NCBI GenBank assembly: GCA_004297775.1 | Contig: SCUE01000033.1 | Location: 1 to 64,000 of the forward strand | From: Chloroflexota bacterium | GTDB taxonomy: Bacteria > Chloroflexota > UBA6077 > FW602-bin22 | Reading direction: 5' to 3' | DNA: 64,000 nt | Shown: piece by piece, positions 47,185-57,266 of the stretch | How positions within the stretch are numbered: position 1 is the first letter of the stretch | Layout of the letters: the number at the start of each line of letters is the position of its first letter | Made by a program: the position numbers and the translations under genes | The notes under the pieces: model-generated | What the model was told of the DNA's origin: nothing | Seen by the model: only the letters and a program-made list of their open reading frames with translations | Databases searched by the model: none

Positions 47185-48449
47185 ATCCCATCGCAATCCG
47201 TCGCATAGCGCTAATCACGGGCGAATACCCACCGGTGCCTGGCGGCGTCGGCGACTACACGGCGTGTCTGGCCGAGGCGTTGGGTCATCAGAGCATCGCC
47301 ATCTCGATCCTGACGACGGCGGCCGCGAAGGATGAACCAACCGCGGCACCAAGCGGACTGACGCCATCCGCGTCGGTGGTCCACCGAATCATGCCAGGGT
47401 GGGGGTTGCCTGACGCGGTCCGATTCCTGCGCTACGTCGCTGCGAGTCGCCCAGACGCGATCGTGATCCAATATCAGACCGGCGCATACGGGATGAAGCC
47501 GTTGCCGAACCTGATCCCGGCGCTGCTGAGGTTGCTCAAGAGCCGCCCACGGGTCGTGGTGGTATTTCACGATCTGAACGAGCCCTGGCTGGCGCCGAAG
47601 AGCCCGTGGCTGGGCCGGCTCGCCAACAGGCTGCTCGCCCGCCTGTCCGACGTCGTCGTCGTCACCAACCACGAGGACCGTACGAAGTTGCAGACACGTT
47701 ACGGTACTATTAGATATGAAGAACTCATTCCGATCGGAAGCAATATCGCGGATGTCGGTCTGGGTGGCTCGGCTCGTGACGACGCGCGCCATGCACTTGG
47801 CATTGCGCCAAGGGTGATCGCGGCTGGATTCTTCGGATTCATCAACGAGTGGAAGGGTGTCGACACGCTGGTCGAAGCGTTCGCGCGTGCCCGGGACCGC
47901 GATCCGCGACTTCGGCTGGTATTCATCGGGGGCAGCCATCGGCCGGGCGCGGCCTATAGCTTCGGCTACGCGGATCGCATTCGCCACCGCATCGCCGCGC
48001 TTGGGCTCGACTCCGAGGTGACCTGGACCGAGTTTGGCGACGCCGATGTGATTTCTGGCTGGCTCCACGCGATTGATTTCATCGTCCTGCCGTTCGTCGG
48101 CGGCTATTCGTATCGTCATGGAACGCTCATCGCGGCGATTACCCACGGATTGCCGATTATCACCACCGAAACCGCGGTCGCGGCTGACGGGCGGGATTGT
48201 GATTCTCTTCCGCCTTTGCGCTCCGACGAGACGGCCGAATTGGTCGCGTCGGGCGATGTCGACGCTTTGGCGGCGTCGATGCTCCGCCTGGCCAGCGATC
48301 CCGCCTATCGCGAACGGTTGTCGCGGGCGGTTGTCAAGCTGTCGCCCATTTTCTCGTGGGATGCCATCGCCAAACAAATGGTGCGCGCGATCGTGCACGA
48401 TGCGGCGGCGGCACGGTATCCACCGCGATCGGCCGGCGCCCCGCCGTGA
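47181..48449 (+). CDS. GT4-like glycosyltransferase
   Basis: A 422-residue GT-B enzyme. The N-terminal glycine loop ITGEYPPVPGGVGDYTACLA binds acceptor; FFGFINEWKGVDTLVEAFA marks the nucleotide-sugar domain, and the late GYSYRHGTLIAAITHGLPII replaces the usual E-x7-E with a weaker acidic pattern, so catalytic detail is uncertain. GTG start overlaps the GT2 stop. Acts in the cytoplasm on lipid-linked glycan. Confidence 0.85.
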   Translation: MNPIAIRRIALITGEYPPVPGGVGDYTACLAEALGHQSIAISILTTAAAKDEPTAAPSGLTPSASVVHRIMPGWGLPDAVRFLRYVAASRPDAIVIQYQTGAYGMKPLPNLIPALLRLLKSRPRVVVVFHDLNEPWLAPKSPWLGRLANRLLARLSDVVVVTNHEDRTKLQTRYGTIRYEELIPIGSNIADVGLGGSARDDARHALGIAPRVIAAGFFGFINEWKGVDTLVEAFARARDRDPRLRLVFIGGSHRPGAAYSFGYADRIRHRIAALGLDSEVTWTEFGDADVISGWLHAIDFIVLPFVGGYSYRHGTLIAAITHGLPIITTETAVAADGRDCDSLPPLRSDETAELVASGDVDALAASMLRLASDPAYRERLSRAVVKLSPIFSWDAIAKQMVRAIVHDAAAARYPPRSAGAPP

Positions 48450-50665
48450 TGGCGTTCGGCGCCGCGCTCGGTCGCCTGCCACGCGTCGTGCGCGACGGTG
48501 GCACTTTCGTCGGTTTTCTCGGCTTGGCGATGGTCTACTTCTGGCGGCTCTTCGCGATCGATCCTGGCGACCGGCGGTGGATCCAGCGCGGCGATTTCAC
48601 GGACCAGTTCTATCCCTGGGCGCGATTCGCGGCCGACGAATTGGGTGCCGGACGCCTGCCGCTCTGGAACCCGTACGTGCTCGGCGGGCATCCGTTCCAG
48701 GCCGATCCACAAACGGCGACGCTCTATCCCGTATCGCTGCTGATCGCGTTCGTGTTTGGGTCGGGCGGCCTCGCGTTTCGCGAACTCGAGCTCGAGATTC
48801 CGCTGCACCTGGCCCTGGCTGCGTTCGGCGCATTCCTCTTCGCGCGCCGCGTCTACGGCAATGGCGCGGCCGGAATCGTCACCGGCATTTCCTATGGGTT
48901 CGGTGGATTCCTGACGTCCTATCCCGTTCAGCAGTTGGCGATCTTGCGGTCAGCCGCCTGGATTCCCTGGCTGCTTTACTGCGTCGAGCGATCGATCGGG
49001 CCGAAGAGGTCGCCGCGGGCGGCCGTTGCGCTTGCGATCATCGCGGCGTTGTCGATCGTGGCCGGCCACAGCCAGACATCGATGTTCGGGCTGTATCTGA
49101 GCGCGGCGTATCTCGTCGTCCGTGGTCGCCAATCCGGCCGTGGTTGGGGCGCAATCGCGCGGGCTGGCGTCGTCGGTCTGGGCGGTGGAGTTGCTCTGGC
49201 GGCAGTTCAGATCGTGCCGACGATCGAGTTCGCGGGTGTGTCGACTCGCGCCAGGCTGTCGTTCGATGACGCGGCCTACGGCTACGAATTGAAGGCGCTT
49301 CCGGGGATTCTCCTATCGTCGTGGCGCGGCGAGCGGGCGCTCTACGCGGGATACGTTGGTTACGCGCTCGCTCTCGTACAGGTGTGGCGTCGTGGGCCGA
49401 CGACCCATTTCTGGTTGATCGTGGCGGTTCTCGCGTTGTTGTTGTCCGTCGGTGGCCACACGTTCGCCTTCAACATCGTCTATTGGTTGCTACCGGGGTG
49501 GGCGACGTTTCGAGATCAGGAACGCCTGGCCGTCCTCTGGAGCCTCGCGATCGCGATGATGGCCGGGGGCGGGCTGGTCGCCGTGCGGCACCTCTCCACA
49601 ACTGAGCATCGGGTGATCTCGCGCTTCAGCCGCCTTGCCGCCGTCGTCGCGATCGTCATCGTTGTGGAAGTCGTCGTTGCGTGGAGTTTTCGCCGCGATC
49701 GCATCCCAAACCCGGTTGATTCGCTGCTCGACTCGGCGGTGTACCTGGCGTTGATTGCATTGGCGTGGGCGGCGGCGCATTGGTACGCGCGGCGGCGTGG
49801 CGCGGTCGTCACGGTGATCGTGGTGTGCGGAATCGTTTCGCTCGACCTCTTCTCGACCGGAATCGACGCGAACCTGTCGCGCGAGGATCCCAACGCCATT
49901 GGCGCGCGATCGCCGCTCTTCGATGTTGCACGGCAAGAGCGCGAGCCGTATCGCGTACGGTCCGATGATGACCGGCAATTCCCTCCGAACTGGGCCGCGA
50001 TCTGGCAAACGCCCACGATGACCGGCGACAGTCCAATCCAGATTCGCAGAATTCGCGAGCTCGTAGCGTCAGGCGCCGAGTGGCGACTGTGGCAACTCTT
50101 CAACGTCAAGTACCTCGCTAGCGCGGTCGAGCGCAATGACGCCGGGTTGGAACTTGTTGCTCGAGACGGCGAGTCACGCCTCTATCGCGTTCGATACTCG
50201 CTGCCGCGCGCGTGGGCCGTCACCGATGCGCGAATCCTACCGAACGGCGGCCGGATCGAGGACGTGCTGGATTTGCAGATCCACCCTGGCGATGTCGCGA
50301 TCGTCGAGGAAGAACCTTCGATTCCGATTCGGCCAGGCGCTGCGAGATCGGACGTCGCAGTCACGTTCGAACGTCCCGGCGAAATGACGGTGCACATCGA
50401 TGGCGCCGCGAATTCGCTGCTCGTCGTCGCCGACGCGTGGTACCCGGGTTGGAACGCCTGGATCGACGGGATGCCGGCGCCGATTCTGCGCACGAACTAC
50501 GCGTTTCGCGGCGTTGCTGTCTCGGCCGGTCGGCACGTCGTCGAGATGCGGTTCGAGCCGCGTTCGCTGCGCCTTGGCGCGGGGATATCCGCGTTGGCCT
50601 CCTGCCTCCTGATCGCCGTCTTGTTTGTCCCGCGGCGCCGCGCTTCGACCTCCCACGTCACGTGA
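48446..50665 (+). CDS. YfhO-like multi-pass membrane glycosyltransferase
   Basis: A 739-residue protein with about 12 membrane helices and a C-terminal soluble domain (about residues 500-705). GDFTDQFYPWARFAADEL followed by RLPLWNPYVLGGHPF is the YfhO-family signature; YfhO adds sugars to teichoic acid from lipid carriers on the outer face. The tail segment WYPGWNAWIDGMPAPILRTN is also typical. GTG at 48446 overlaps the GT4 stop; ATG at 48449 is the next codon and equally possible. Confidence 0.82.
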   Translation: MMAFGAALGRLPRVVRDGGTFVGFLGLAMVYFWRLFAIDPGDRRWIQRGDFTDQFYPWARFAADELGAGRLPLWNPYVLGGHPFQADPQTATLYPVSLLIAFVFGSGGLAFRELELEIPLHLALAAFGAFLFARRVYGNGAAGIVTGISYGFGGFLTSYPVQQLAILRSAAWIPWLLYCVERSIGPKRSPRAAVALAIIAALSIVAGHSQTSMFGLYLSAAYLVVRGRQSGRGWGAIARAGVVGLGGGVALAAVQIVPTIEFAGVSTRARLSFDDAAYGYELKALPGILLSSWRGERALYAGYVGYALALVQVWRRGPTTHFWLIVAVLALLLSVGGHTFAFNIVYWLLPGWATFRDQERLAVLWSLAIAMMAGGGLVAVRHLSTTEHRVISRFSRLAAVVAIVIVVEVVVAWSFRRDRIPNPVDSLLDSAVYLALIALAWAAAHWYARRRGAVVTVIVVCGIVSLDLFSTGIDANLSREDPNAIGARSPLFDVARQEREPYRVRSDDDRQFPPNWAAIWQTPTMTGDSPIQIRRIRELVASGAEWRLWQLFNVKYLASAVERNDAGLELVARDGESRLYRVRYSLPRAWAVTDARILPNGGRIEDVLDLQIHPGDVAIVEEEPSIPIRPGAARSDVAVTFERPGEMTVHIDGAANSLLVVADAWYPGWNAWIDGMPAPILRTNYAFRGVAVSAGRHVVEMRFEPRSLRLGAGISALASCLLIAVLFVPRRRASTSHVT

Positions 50666-50687
50666 TCGCGCTCGGTTTGCGACTCCC

Positions 50688-53510
50688 ATGATCAGCGCGA
50701 GTGTGAACGTCGAACCGCGAATCGACTCGGCCAGGCGATTCGAGGTGTCGCGGACCGCGCACATCGCGATCGCGACTCTGACCGTCATTGGGCTGCTGCT
50801 GCGCTTCTGGGACCTGGGCGCGGAGAGTCTCTGGCTCGACGAGGGCATCAGTGCGACGTTCTCGGCGTCGCCGCTCCCGGTCCTCTTCCAGACGCTGATT
50901 GAGCGAGACCTGCATCCGCCGCTCTACTACTTGATCTTGCACGGCTGGATGTGGATTGCCGGAGCGACTGAGTACGCCGTCCGCGTGCCGACGGCGCTCT
51001 TCGGGACGGCCATGATACCGTTGGTCTACCGACTATCGCGCGATCTCTATTCGCATCAGCCGCGTGGGAACGCGATCGCGCTCTTCGCGGCCACGCAAAT
51101 CGCCGTGTCGCCATTTCTCGTCTACTACTCGCGCGAAGCGCGCATGTACGGTCCACTGGTCGCGCTGTCGACGCTGGCGACGATTTGTCTGTGGCGGGCC
51201 GTGGCGCGGCCGGAGCGTTCCGGCCGATGGGTGGCGTACGTCGTCTCGGCCGCTCTCGTGCCTTACACGCATCATTTCGGTTGGCTCGTCCTCCTGACGC
51301 ACGGGGTGTTCGTCTTCGCGGTCGGCGGGCGAGTGGCGATTCGCCCGTTCGCCGTTGCGCTGATCGGAGTGGGCCTCAGCTACACGCCGTGGGTGTGGCC
51401 GTCCATCCTTCAGATCACGCGGCTCCGGAACACCCCCGATTTCTGGCAGGGCGCGGTGTCCCTCTGGTTCGTCGTCTCACACGCATTCACAGGGATCGCG
51501 GTTGGGTTCGGCGGCGCGATCGATCGGCAGGGACCGGTTCAGATTCTCTTCGTCTCGGCATTCGGGATCGGTCTGGCGCTCGTTTCCTGGCGCGCTTTAA
51601 GGCGGCGCGAGCGCGCCGACACCCTCGTCGTGCTCTCGATTGTGATCCCAGTGCTGGTGATCTATGCGCTCGTCGCGAACAACCCGAAGTTCGCGGATCG
51701 ATACCTGATCGTGGCTGTGCCCGGGTTCTCGATCATGATCGCGCGCGGCATCGGCGCGATCATGGGGCCGACCCGCGGCACCGGCGTCCCACGTGCGGGA
51801 ATCCGCGTCGCTCGCCCGGCACTTGGCACGGCTCTGGCGTTGGCGATCATCATCGTGACGGCACGCGAGACCCAGCGAGTGTTCACCGATGACGCGTATC
51901 GCAAGGACCAGAATCGGCACGCCGTCGATTTCCTGATCGGCAATTGGCAGGAAGGCGACGCCGCAATCCTCCTCATCGACTGGTCGCCGGTCTTCGACTA
52001 CTACGCCCACGGTTTGCTCACGCGCTACGGCTTCGGCCCGACCGACGACACGCAGTTCATCGCTCGGAACTTGAATGAGATCATCGATCGCGGGCACGGA
52101 CGGCTCTGGGTGGCGTTCTGGAATCCCGAGTGGGCAGATCCGACCGGAACGATCCGAGAGATGCTCGACGAAACGCTGACGGCGATGCCGTTTCGCGACC
52201 CCCGACCGCGTGGATTGACACTGCGACTGTACCGCGTCGAGGAGGGGACTCGATTCGATGGCGCGGATGCGCCTTCGCGGTCGGAACCACGCACCTACGA
52301 AGGCGGCTTGGAACTCCTTGGTTTCGATTTGCCGGCCGATATCGCGGTCGTCGATGGCGACATCGTTCGCGGTCGCGCCTACTGGCGCCTGGCACAGTCA
52401 ACCGACCGAGACCTTGGTCTGGCCGTCCGTCTCGTCGGCGGCGGGCACGAATGGTCGAGTGCCGATCAGAGGCTTGCCGCGTTCACCCATCCGACCACGG
52501 CGTGGCGCCCAACGCGGATCGTCCGTGGGCGTTTCGACATCGCGATTCCGCCAGGAGTGCCGCCGGGTGAGTATGACATCCAGGCGCGCGTGTACGACCG
52601 GCGCGACGGGCGTGAGCTCATTCAAAGCGGCGCGACGAGTCCGCGACCGGCGCGAATCGCGCGCGTGGCCGTGGCACGACGATCACCGCCTTCGGTCGTC
52701 CCCGCGTTCGGCGACTGTCCAAGCGCCGGCGTCGATTTCCTGACGCTTATCTGCGACGCGGGTTTTCCGGCACGTGCGCGACCGGGCGATCGCGTGACGC
52801 CGACATTGTCGTGGTCGCGCAACCGAATGGTTCCGGTTCTCGACGAGCGAGCCCGGATCGGGTATCGCGATGGGGCCGGAATCTATTGGTCGCTGTCGAC
52901 CGAGACACCGGGCACGTCGCGGTTTCCGCCGTCGGCCTGGGCGACTAATGATGTCGTGCTCGACCGGCGAGTGATGCGACTACCGGCCCGGGTCGCCTCG
53001 GGCGCTGGCTCTTTCGTGGTTGCGGTGACGAACACGGAGATTTCGCTCGGCGCAACTACGATCGAACCGATTGCCCGCGTCACGGTGGCGCCAGTGGCTG
53101 ATGGTGCCTTTCGGTTTAGGTTCGGCTCCTTCGCGGCGCTCGCGGCGGTCGACGTGACCGAGACCGTGCGATCGTCCGGCACCGTTCGTGCCCGATTGAT
53201 CTGGCGAGTTCTTGCCGACACGAGCGATGACGCGCGGATGTTCGTCCACGTCGCGGACGAGGTGGGACGTCCGGTCGCTCAGGTCGATCGGACGCCGGGC
53301 GGCGGCGAGCGACCAACTCCGGGTTGGGTCGAAGGCGAGTATGTTTTCGACGATGTCGAAGTACCACTGGGCACCGCCGTCGCGCCCGGGATTTACCGCA
53401 TACGTATTGGTCTATACGACATGACAAACGAACAACGATTGTCCGTGACAACGTCCGCCGGCCTGATGAGCGACGTGGCTGAGATCGGCGTCGTGCGCGT
53501 GACACCGTGA
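50688..53510 (+). CDS. GT39/PMT-type membrane glycosyltransferase with long beta-sandwich tail
   Basis: A 940-residue protein. Residues 1-400 hold about 10-12 membrane helices with catalytic D51-E52 in LWLDEGISATF and HPPLYYLILHGW, the PMT_2/ArnT pattern using polyprenyl-phosphate sugars. From about 540 to 935 it carries a soluble outside tail of what look like three degenerate copies of one module (Trp-rich strand, then PPGEYDIQARVYD or APGIYRIRIGLYD). ATG at 50688 follows the YfhO-like stop by 22 bases. The gene at 61466 is a paralogue with two modules. Confidence 0.85.
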   Translation: MISASVNVEPRIDSARRFEVSRTAHIAIATLTVIGLLLRFWDLGAESLWLDEGISATFSASPLPVLFQTLIERDLHPPLYYLILHGWMWIAGATEYAVRVPTALFGTAMIPLVYRLSRDLYSHQPRGNAIALFAATQIAVSPFLVYYSREARMYGPLVALSTLATICLWRAVARPERSGRWVAYVVSAALVPYTHHFGWLVLLTHGVFVFAVGGRVAIRPFAVALIGVGLSYTPWVWPSILQITRLRNTPDFWQGAVSLWFVVSHAFTGIAVGFGGAIDRQGPVQILFVSAFGIGLALVSWRALRRRERADTLVVLSIVIPVLVIYALVANNPKFADRYLIVAVPGFSIMIARGIGAIMGPTRGTGVPRAGIRVARPALGTALALAIIIVTARETQRVFTDDAYRKDQNRHAVDFLIGNWQEGDAAILLIDWSPVFDYYAHGLLTRYGFGPTDDTQFIARNLNEIIDRGHGRLWVAFWNPEWADPTGTIREMLDETLTAMPFRDPRPRGLTLRLYRVEEGTRFDGADAPSRSEPRTYEGGLELLGFDLPADIAVVDGDIVRGRAYWRLAQSTDRDLGLAVRLVGGGHEWSSADQRLAAFTHPTTAWRPTRIVRGRFDIAIPPGVPPGEYDIQARVYDRRDGRELIQSGATSPRPARIARVAVARRSPPSVVPAFGDCPSAGVDFLTLICDAGFPARARPGDRVTPTLSWSRNRMVPVLDERARIGYRDGAGIYWSLSTETPGTSRFPPSAWATNDVVLDRRVMRLPARVASGAGSFVVAVTNTEISLGATTIEPIARVTVAPVADGAFRFRFGSFAALAAVDVTETVRSSGTVRARLIWRVLADTSDDARMFVHVADEVGRPVAQVDRTPGGGERPTPGWVEGEYVFDDVEVPLGTAVAPGIYRIRIGLYDMTNEQRLSVTTSAGLMSDVAEIGVVRVTP

Positions 53511-53555
53511 GTGCGATAGGCTGGCTGATCGTCGCCTGGTCCACGGGCGCCGACC

Positions 53556-55040
53556 TTGGCATGTGACGTGACGCTGAACCCCTCGAACGCTTCGCGTCTT
53601 GAGTCGTTCGCCGCGAACGCGGTTGTTCGGGTACTCGTAACCACTGTGGTTGTCATCGCACTCGGCGCGGCTGTCGCGATCGCGATGACCTACGCTGGCC
53701 CGCTGTTTGCGATCGGCGGTCTGGTCGCGGCAGTGGTCGGGTTCGTCCTGATCGGGAGTCAGCGGCTTACCTTTCTGGCATTCCTCCTGACCGTAACGGT
53801 CCTGCCATTCGGCGTCATTCCGATCGGAGTCGGTGGGGTTCGACCGACATTCATCGATGCGACGCTGGTACTCCTTCTCGCTTCCACGATGGGCGGGGTC
53901 CTGTCCCGGCGCGTGGCGTGGCGACCTCCGACACCAATCGACATCCCGATTGCCGCGTTCATCATCGTGTCACTTGCGGCGTTTACGCTTGGAACGGCGT
54001 ATGCGTTCAATTCGGAAGCCGCTCGGCAATATGCAAAACTCATCAACAGCGTCGTCTTCTTCTTCGTGGTGACGCAGATTGCTCGCGAATCGGCATTTCG
54101 CGAGTGGATTGTGGCCGTCTTGGTGTTCGGCGGCGCGGCGGCCGGGGCGATTGGCGCTGGCCTCTATCATCTGCCGACCGAGACGGCGTCATCGATCCTG
54201 CGCGCTCTGCGTCCGCTTGGATATCCGTCCGGCGACGTCCTTCGGTACATCGAGGACGCCGGTGTGCGTACCGACACCATGCGCGCGATCGGAACGTCGA
54301 TCGACCCGAACGTCTATGGGGCGCTTCTACTCGTGTGCGGCGTTCTGGCTCTCGGCCAGGCGTATGAGAGCCGGGGTCAGCGACGAGCGGTGGCCGTGCT
54401 CGCGCTGGCGCCAATCCTCTACGCGCTCCTCCTGACGCTTTCTCGCGGCTCGTGGCTCGGATTTGCCTCGGGCGCGTTGCTCTTGACCATGCTGCGCCGA
54501 CCGCGCCTTCTCTGGCTGATCCCAATCGTCGGATCGTTCGGCGTGGTCCTCTTCTCGACTCAACTGGCGCGATTTGCCGAGCATTTCATGAAAGCCGTGT
54601 TCGCGCGCGATCAGGCGACGGGTATGCGTCTCGGCGAATACAAGGACGCGTTCAACCTGATCCAGCAGAATCCGCTCCTTGGAGTCGGGTTCGGCGGCGC
54701 GCCATCAGTGGATCTGTACATCGGCGTGTCGAGCACCTACCTATTGGTTGCCGAGGAGATGGGGCTGATTGGGCTGGGCCTTCTCGCGCTCATCCTGTGG
54801 CGGACGCTGAGCGGGGCGTGGCTGGCGTATCGGTCGTCATCGAACGCGGTTGCCTCGGTAGCAACCGTCGGATCGGCGCTGTGCGGAATGCTCGTCGCGG
54901 CGGCGGTCGATCGACACTTCTTCGACCTGCGATTTCAGAACATTTCGGCGTTGTTCTGGATGATTGTGGCGTTGGTCGTGGTATCCTCGACTCGCGATCA
55001 CGCAGATGATCGCTTGGGTGGCTTGGGTGGTGGGACGTAG
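53556..55040 (+). CDS. O-antigen ligase-like (Wzy_C) membrane protein
   Basis: A 494-residue protein with about 11 membrane helices and a large outside loop before LTLSRGSWLGFASGALL, the Wzy_C family core; the arginine there is conserved in ligases and polymerases. It may polymerise the repeat unit or ligate glycan to its acceptor outside the membrane. Start could be TTG at 53556 or GTG at 53568; neither has a clear ribosome site. Its end overlaps the next gene. Confidence 0.82.
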   Translation: MACDVTLNPSNASRLESFAANAVVRVLVTTVVVIALGAAVAIAMTYAGPLFAIGGLVAAVVGFVLIGSQRLTFLAFLLTVTVLPFGVIPIGVGGVRPTFIDATLVLLLASTMGGVLSRRVAWRPPTPIDIPIAAFIIVSLAAFTLGTAYAFNSEAARQYAKLINSVVFFFVVTQIARESAFREWIVAVLVFGGAAAGAIGAGLYHLPTETASSILRALRPLGYPSGDVLRYIEDAGVRTDTMRAIGTSIDPNVYGALLLVCGVLALGQAYESRGQRRAVAVLALAPILYALLLTLSRGSWLGFASGALLLTMLRRPRLLWLIPIVGSFGVVLFSTQLARFAEHFMKAVFARDQATGMRLGEYKDAFNLIQQNPLLGVGFGGAPSVDLYIGVSSTYLLVAEEMGLIGLGLLALILWRTLSGAWLAYRSSSNAVASVATVGSALCGMLVAAAVDRHFFDLRFQNISALFWMIVALVVVSSTRDHADDRLGGLGGGT

Positions 55041-55998
55041 AAGGCTCGGCAGTGCGCGTCTAGTACTCGCGCTGGTCGTTCTGGTGACTGCGACGTTCTC
55101 GGGCGCGAACGTGGCCGACGCGGCACGCTATCGCCGCGCGCTTGTGACATGGTCGACGACTGCCGCCACTGATTGCGTGCCCGACCCTCGCTCGGGCGCC
55201 AGCGCAGTGCGGTACTACGTCCTTTGCGCGCAGATCGAACCGGGCGGGGAAGTAACCGAGCAGGTGACGTTTCGGGTTTCCGAGGACGTCATCAAGCCAA
55301 CGATCCTTCGGCAGACGTCGAACGGTTTGAAGGTCGTGTCGAAGGAGTTCCCGTCGATCGTCGATCCGCTCGGGGCCAATGTCGAGGTCACGTTCGATCT
55401 GAAGATGAGTGTGCCGCCGCGATTCAGAGCGGCTCGAGTCAGCGCCCGCATCTACCTCGCGGACAAGAAGGCGGTTCTCGTCCCGCCGCTGAACGTGCGG
55501 GTTGACGTACTGCGCCCGACACCGGAGGAGGTCGCGCGAACGCCGATCGTCGTGCCGACGAATCACATCCAACTTGTGTCGCGTTCGGCCGCGTCCGATC
55601 TCGTCCGCCTCAACATCCGGGATCTCAACGTGACCAGCGGCACACACGTCACGTTCACGAATAACCACACGCGCACCCATACCGTGAAGGGGACACTCTG
55701 TGATCCCACGAACCGCTTTTCGCGTGGTTTGCGCTGCGCGCCGCACCAGGATGTGGCGGCGAGGTGCACACTCGCGGTCGGCGCGTCCGAGGCGAGCCTT
55801 CCGAAAGATACTGATGGCCGCGTACTCTGCTTCATCTCCCAGACAATGGTGCCGGGGAGCCACTACGTGTTCACCCCCGTGCGCCCGACGCCGCGCGAGA
55901 TGCTCGCGTACTTCATCGAGGATCTCGTCGATGGTCCAACCTCGCTCGTCGAGCGTATCGGCGGCGCCAACCACTACCCGTATTTGATCGTGAAATAG
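55006..55998 (+). CDS. Exported protein with cupredoxin-like C-terminal segment
   Basis: A 330-residue protein with an N-terminal signal helix (about 17-37, LVLALVVLVTATFSGANVADA). The first half is a beta-rich domain (VTEQVTFRVSEDVIKPTI, LGANVEVTFDLKM) I do not recognise. Residues about 215-300 resemble a cupredoxin fold: HVTFTNNHTRTHTVKG with His ligand position, later GRVLCFISQTMVPGSHY with Cys, while the usual second His is missing. Copper binding is therefore doubtful. ATG at 55006 overlaps the ligase-like gene; a GTG at 55030 is possible. Probably works on the outside with the glycan genes. Confidence 0.6.
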   Translation: MIAWVAWVVGRRRLGSARLVLALVVLVTATFSGANVADAARYRRALVTWSTTAATDCVPDPRSGASAVRYYVLCAQIEPGGEVTEQVTFRVSEDVIKPTILRQTSNGLKVVSKEFPSIVDPLGANVEVTFDLKMSVPPRFRAARVSARIYLADKKAVLVPPLNVRVDVLRPTPEEVARTPIVVPTNHIQLVSRSAASDLVRLNIRDLNVTSGTHVTFTNNHTRTHTVKGTLCDPTNRFSRGLRCAPHQDVAARCTLAVGASEASLPKDTDGRVLCFISQTMVPGSHYVFTPVRPTPREMLAYFIEDLVDGPTSLVERIGGANHYPYLIVK

Positions 55999-56080
55999 GG
56001 CGACGCGCCGCGCGTTCACAGCGTCGGCGCCGAACGATTGCAGTCAGGCGCGTGACAGACGCCCCGACCGCGATCGGGCA

Positions 56081-56650
56081 TCACCCACCCAGCGGAATTT
56101 GGAACTCCCAGTTGCCGGTCGTCACGCGAGACTGCCCCTCTCGCAGGCGCTGCCCAAGCGCGATGACATTCGGCACCAACAACCGCAGTGTCTTGGCCTC
56201 TGCCGGTGGCGCGGGTGTAAACGCGAAGGCGCCCGTGGTCAGACCGGCGGACAGAGATGAAGAACTACCGACCGGCGAGAGCGAATAGACGGTCCCGCGA
56301 TCGTCGCCCAACGACACCCCATCCGATTCGAGTGTGGCCGGGGAAGCACCGACGCTGGATGCAATCGCGTATGAAACGGCGACACCGTCGCGGTAGATCT
56401 CGAGTGTGTTCAACCGCAAAGTCACGCCGGATCGTTCCTGCACGCTGTTGATCAGTGCGACGCGCTGCAAGATCGCGGCGGTGAATCGTCCCGGACCGGA
56501 ACTCGTGACCGGGGTTGGAGTTGCCGATACAAACGGAATGGATGCCAAGATCCCTGGCAGGACATAGATCTGCCCGGCGATGGTGCCCGCCAACCCGAGG
56601 ATGAGTCCGACGACGAGATACAGCATTCTGGCCGGTGTTGGTCGTGGCAT
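56081..56650 (-). CDS. Membrane-anchored protein of unknown function
   Basis: A 189-residue protein with one N-terminal helix (about 9-31, LYLVVGLILGLAGTIAGQIY), a short Thr/Pro linker and a beta-rich outside domain. I do not recognise the domain. The ATG is preceded by TAGGAG, which is formed partly by the stop codon of the upstream gene ten bases away, so the two are probably co-translated. Both run opposite to the surrounding glycan genes. Confidence 0.6.
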   Translation of the reverse strand: MPRPTPARMLYLVVGLILGLAGTIAGQIYVLPGILASIPFVSATPTPVTSSGPGRFTAAILQRVALINSVQERSGVTLRLNTLEIYRDGVAVSYAIASSVGASPATLESDGVSLGDDRGTVYSLSPVGSSSSLSAGLTTGAFAFTPAPPAEAKTLRLLVPNVIALGQRLREGQSRVTTGNWEFQIPLGG

Positions 56651-56660
56651 AGCGAAGCTC

Positions 56661-57266
56661 CTAGGTGATGCTGAGAACGCGTCCGGACGGATCGAGCGTA
56701 AAGACGAAGTACAGCTCTTCGCTCGCGCCGGCGGCCGAGAATCCGGTTCGGGTTACAATGTAGAACACATAGCGGCGCCCGTCTTGAATCGGGATGTTGG
56801 CCAGGCGACGAGCCTCCACAAGCCTAGCGCCGCGGCCGCTGGCATCGTCGAGCGATTGCTGTAGTCGCTCGACGCTTGCGCCGCGCGCCAGCATGTCGTC
56901 CCGCACCGACGGGTGGTAGACGGCCATCATTCCGGCCGCGTCGAAGCGGCCCACGGCACGAAAGTATGCGTCGGTCGCACTGGACGGCTCGTTGATGACC
57001 GATCCATCTGGGCTCGTCTCGAGCATATTGACGATTGCGAGCGATTCTCGCTTCGGCTGGGGAAACAGCGGAGCGAGAGGGCCGACGCGGAATGCGAAGA
57101 TCATCAGGACCGCCACCACGGGCGCGAGGCAGCCAATCGCGCGATGGCGAATCGTGAATCGAACGTATTGCGCCAGCAACGAGAGGGCGGTATTCGCGGC
57201 ACGCGCGATCGGCGTGCCGGGTCGAGATCCGGCCTCGCCCCCGCCGATGCGCGCTTCATCCGCCAT
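56661..57266 (-). CDS. Membrane-anchored protein with NTF2-like outside domain
   Basis: A 201-residue protein: cytoplasmic tail (1-40), one membrane helix (about 45-63, AIGCLAPVVAVLMIFAFRV) and an outside domain from about 90 (SATDAYFRAVGRFDAAGMMAVYHPSVRD, ending LYFVFTLDPSGRVLSIT) whose cone-shaped alpha-beta pattern suggests the NTF2/SnoaL fold. Function unknown. ATG at 57266; frames extending further upstream overlap the divergent GT4 gene and are not coding. Confidence 0.55.
   Translation of the reverse strand: MADEARIGGGEAGSRPGTPIARAANTALSLLAQYVRFTIRHRAIGCLAPVVAVLMIFAFRVGPLAPLFPQPKRESLAIVNMLETSPDGSVINEPSSATDAYFRAVGRFDAAGMMAVYHPSVRDDMLARGASVERLQQSLDDASGRGARLVEARRLANIPIQDGRRYVFYIVTRTGFSAAGASEELYFVFTLDPSGRVLSIT

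Noticed and set aside
55999..56080. Bidirectional terminator between the cupredoxin-like gene and the convergent membrane protein
   Set aside because: Only a 6-bp stem with a 14-base loop (CGACGC, GCGTCG) and no T-tract; too weak to call.
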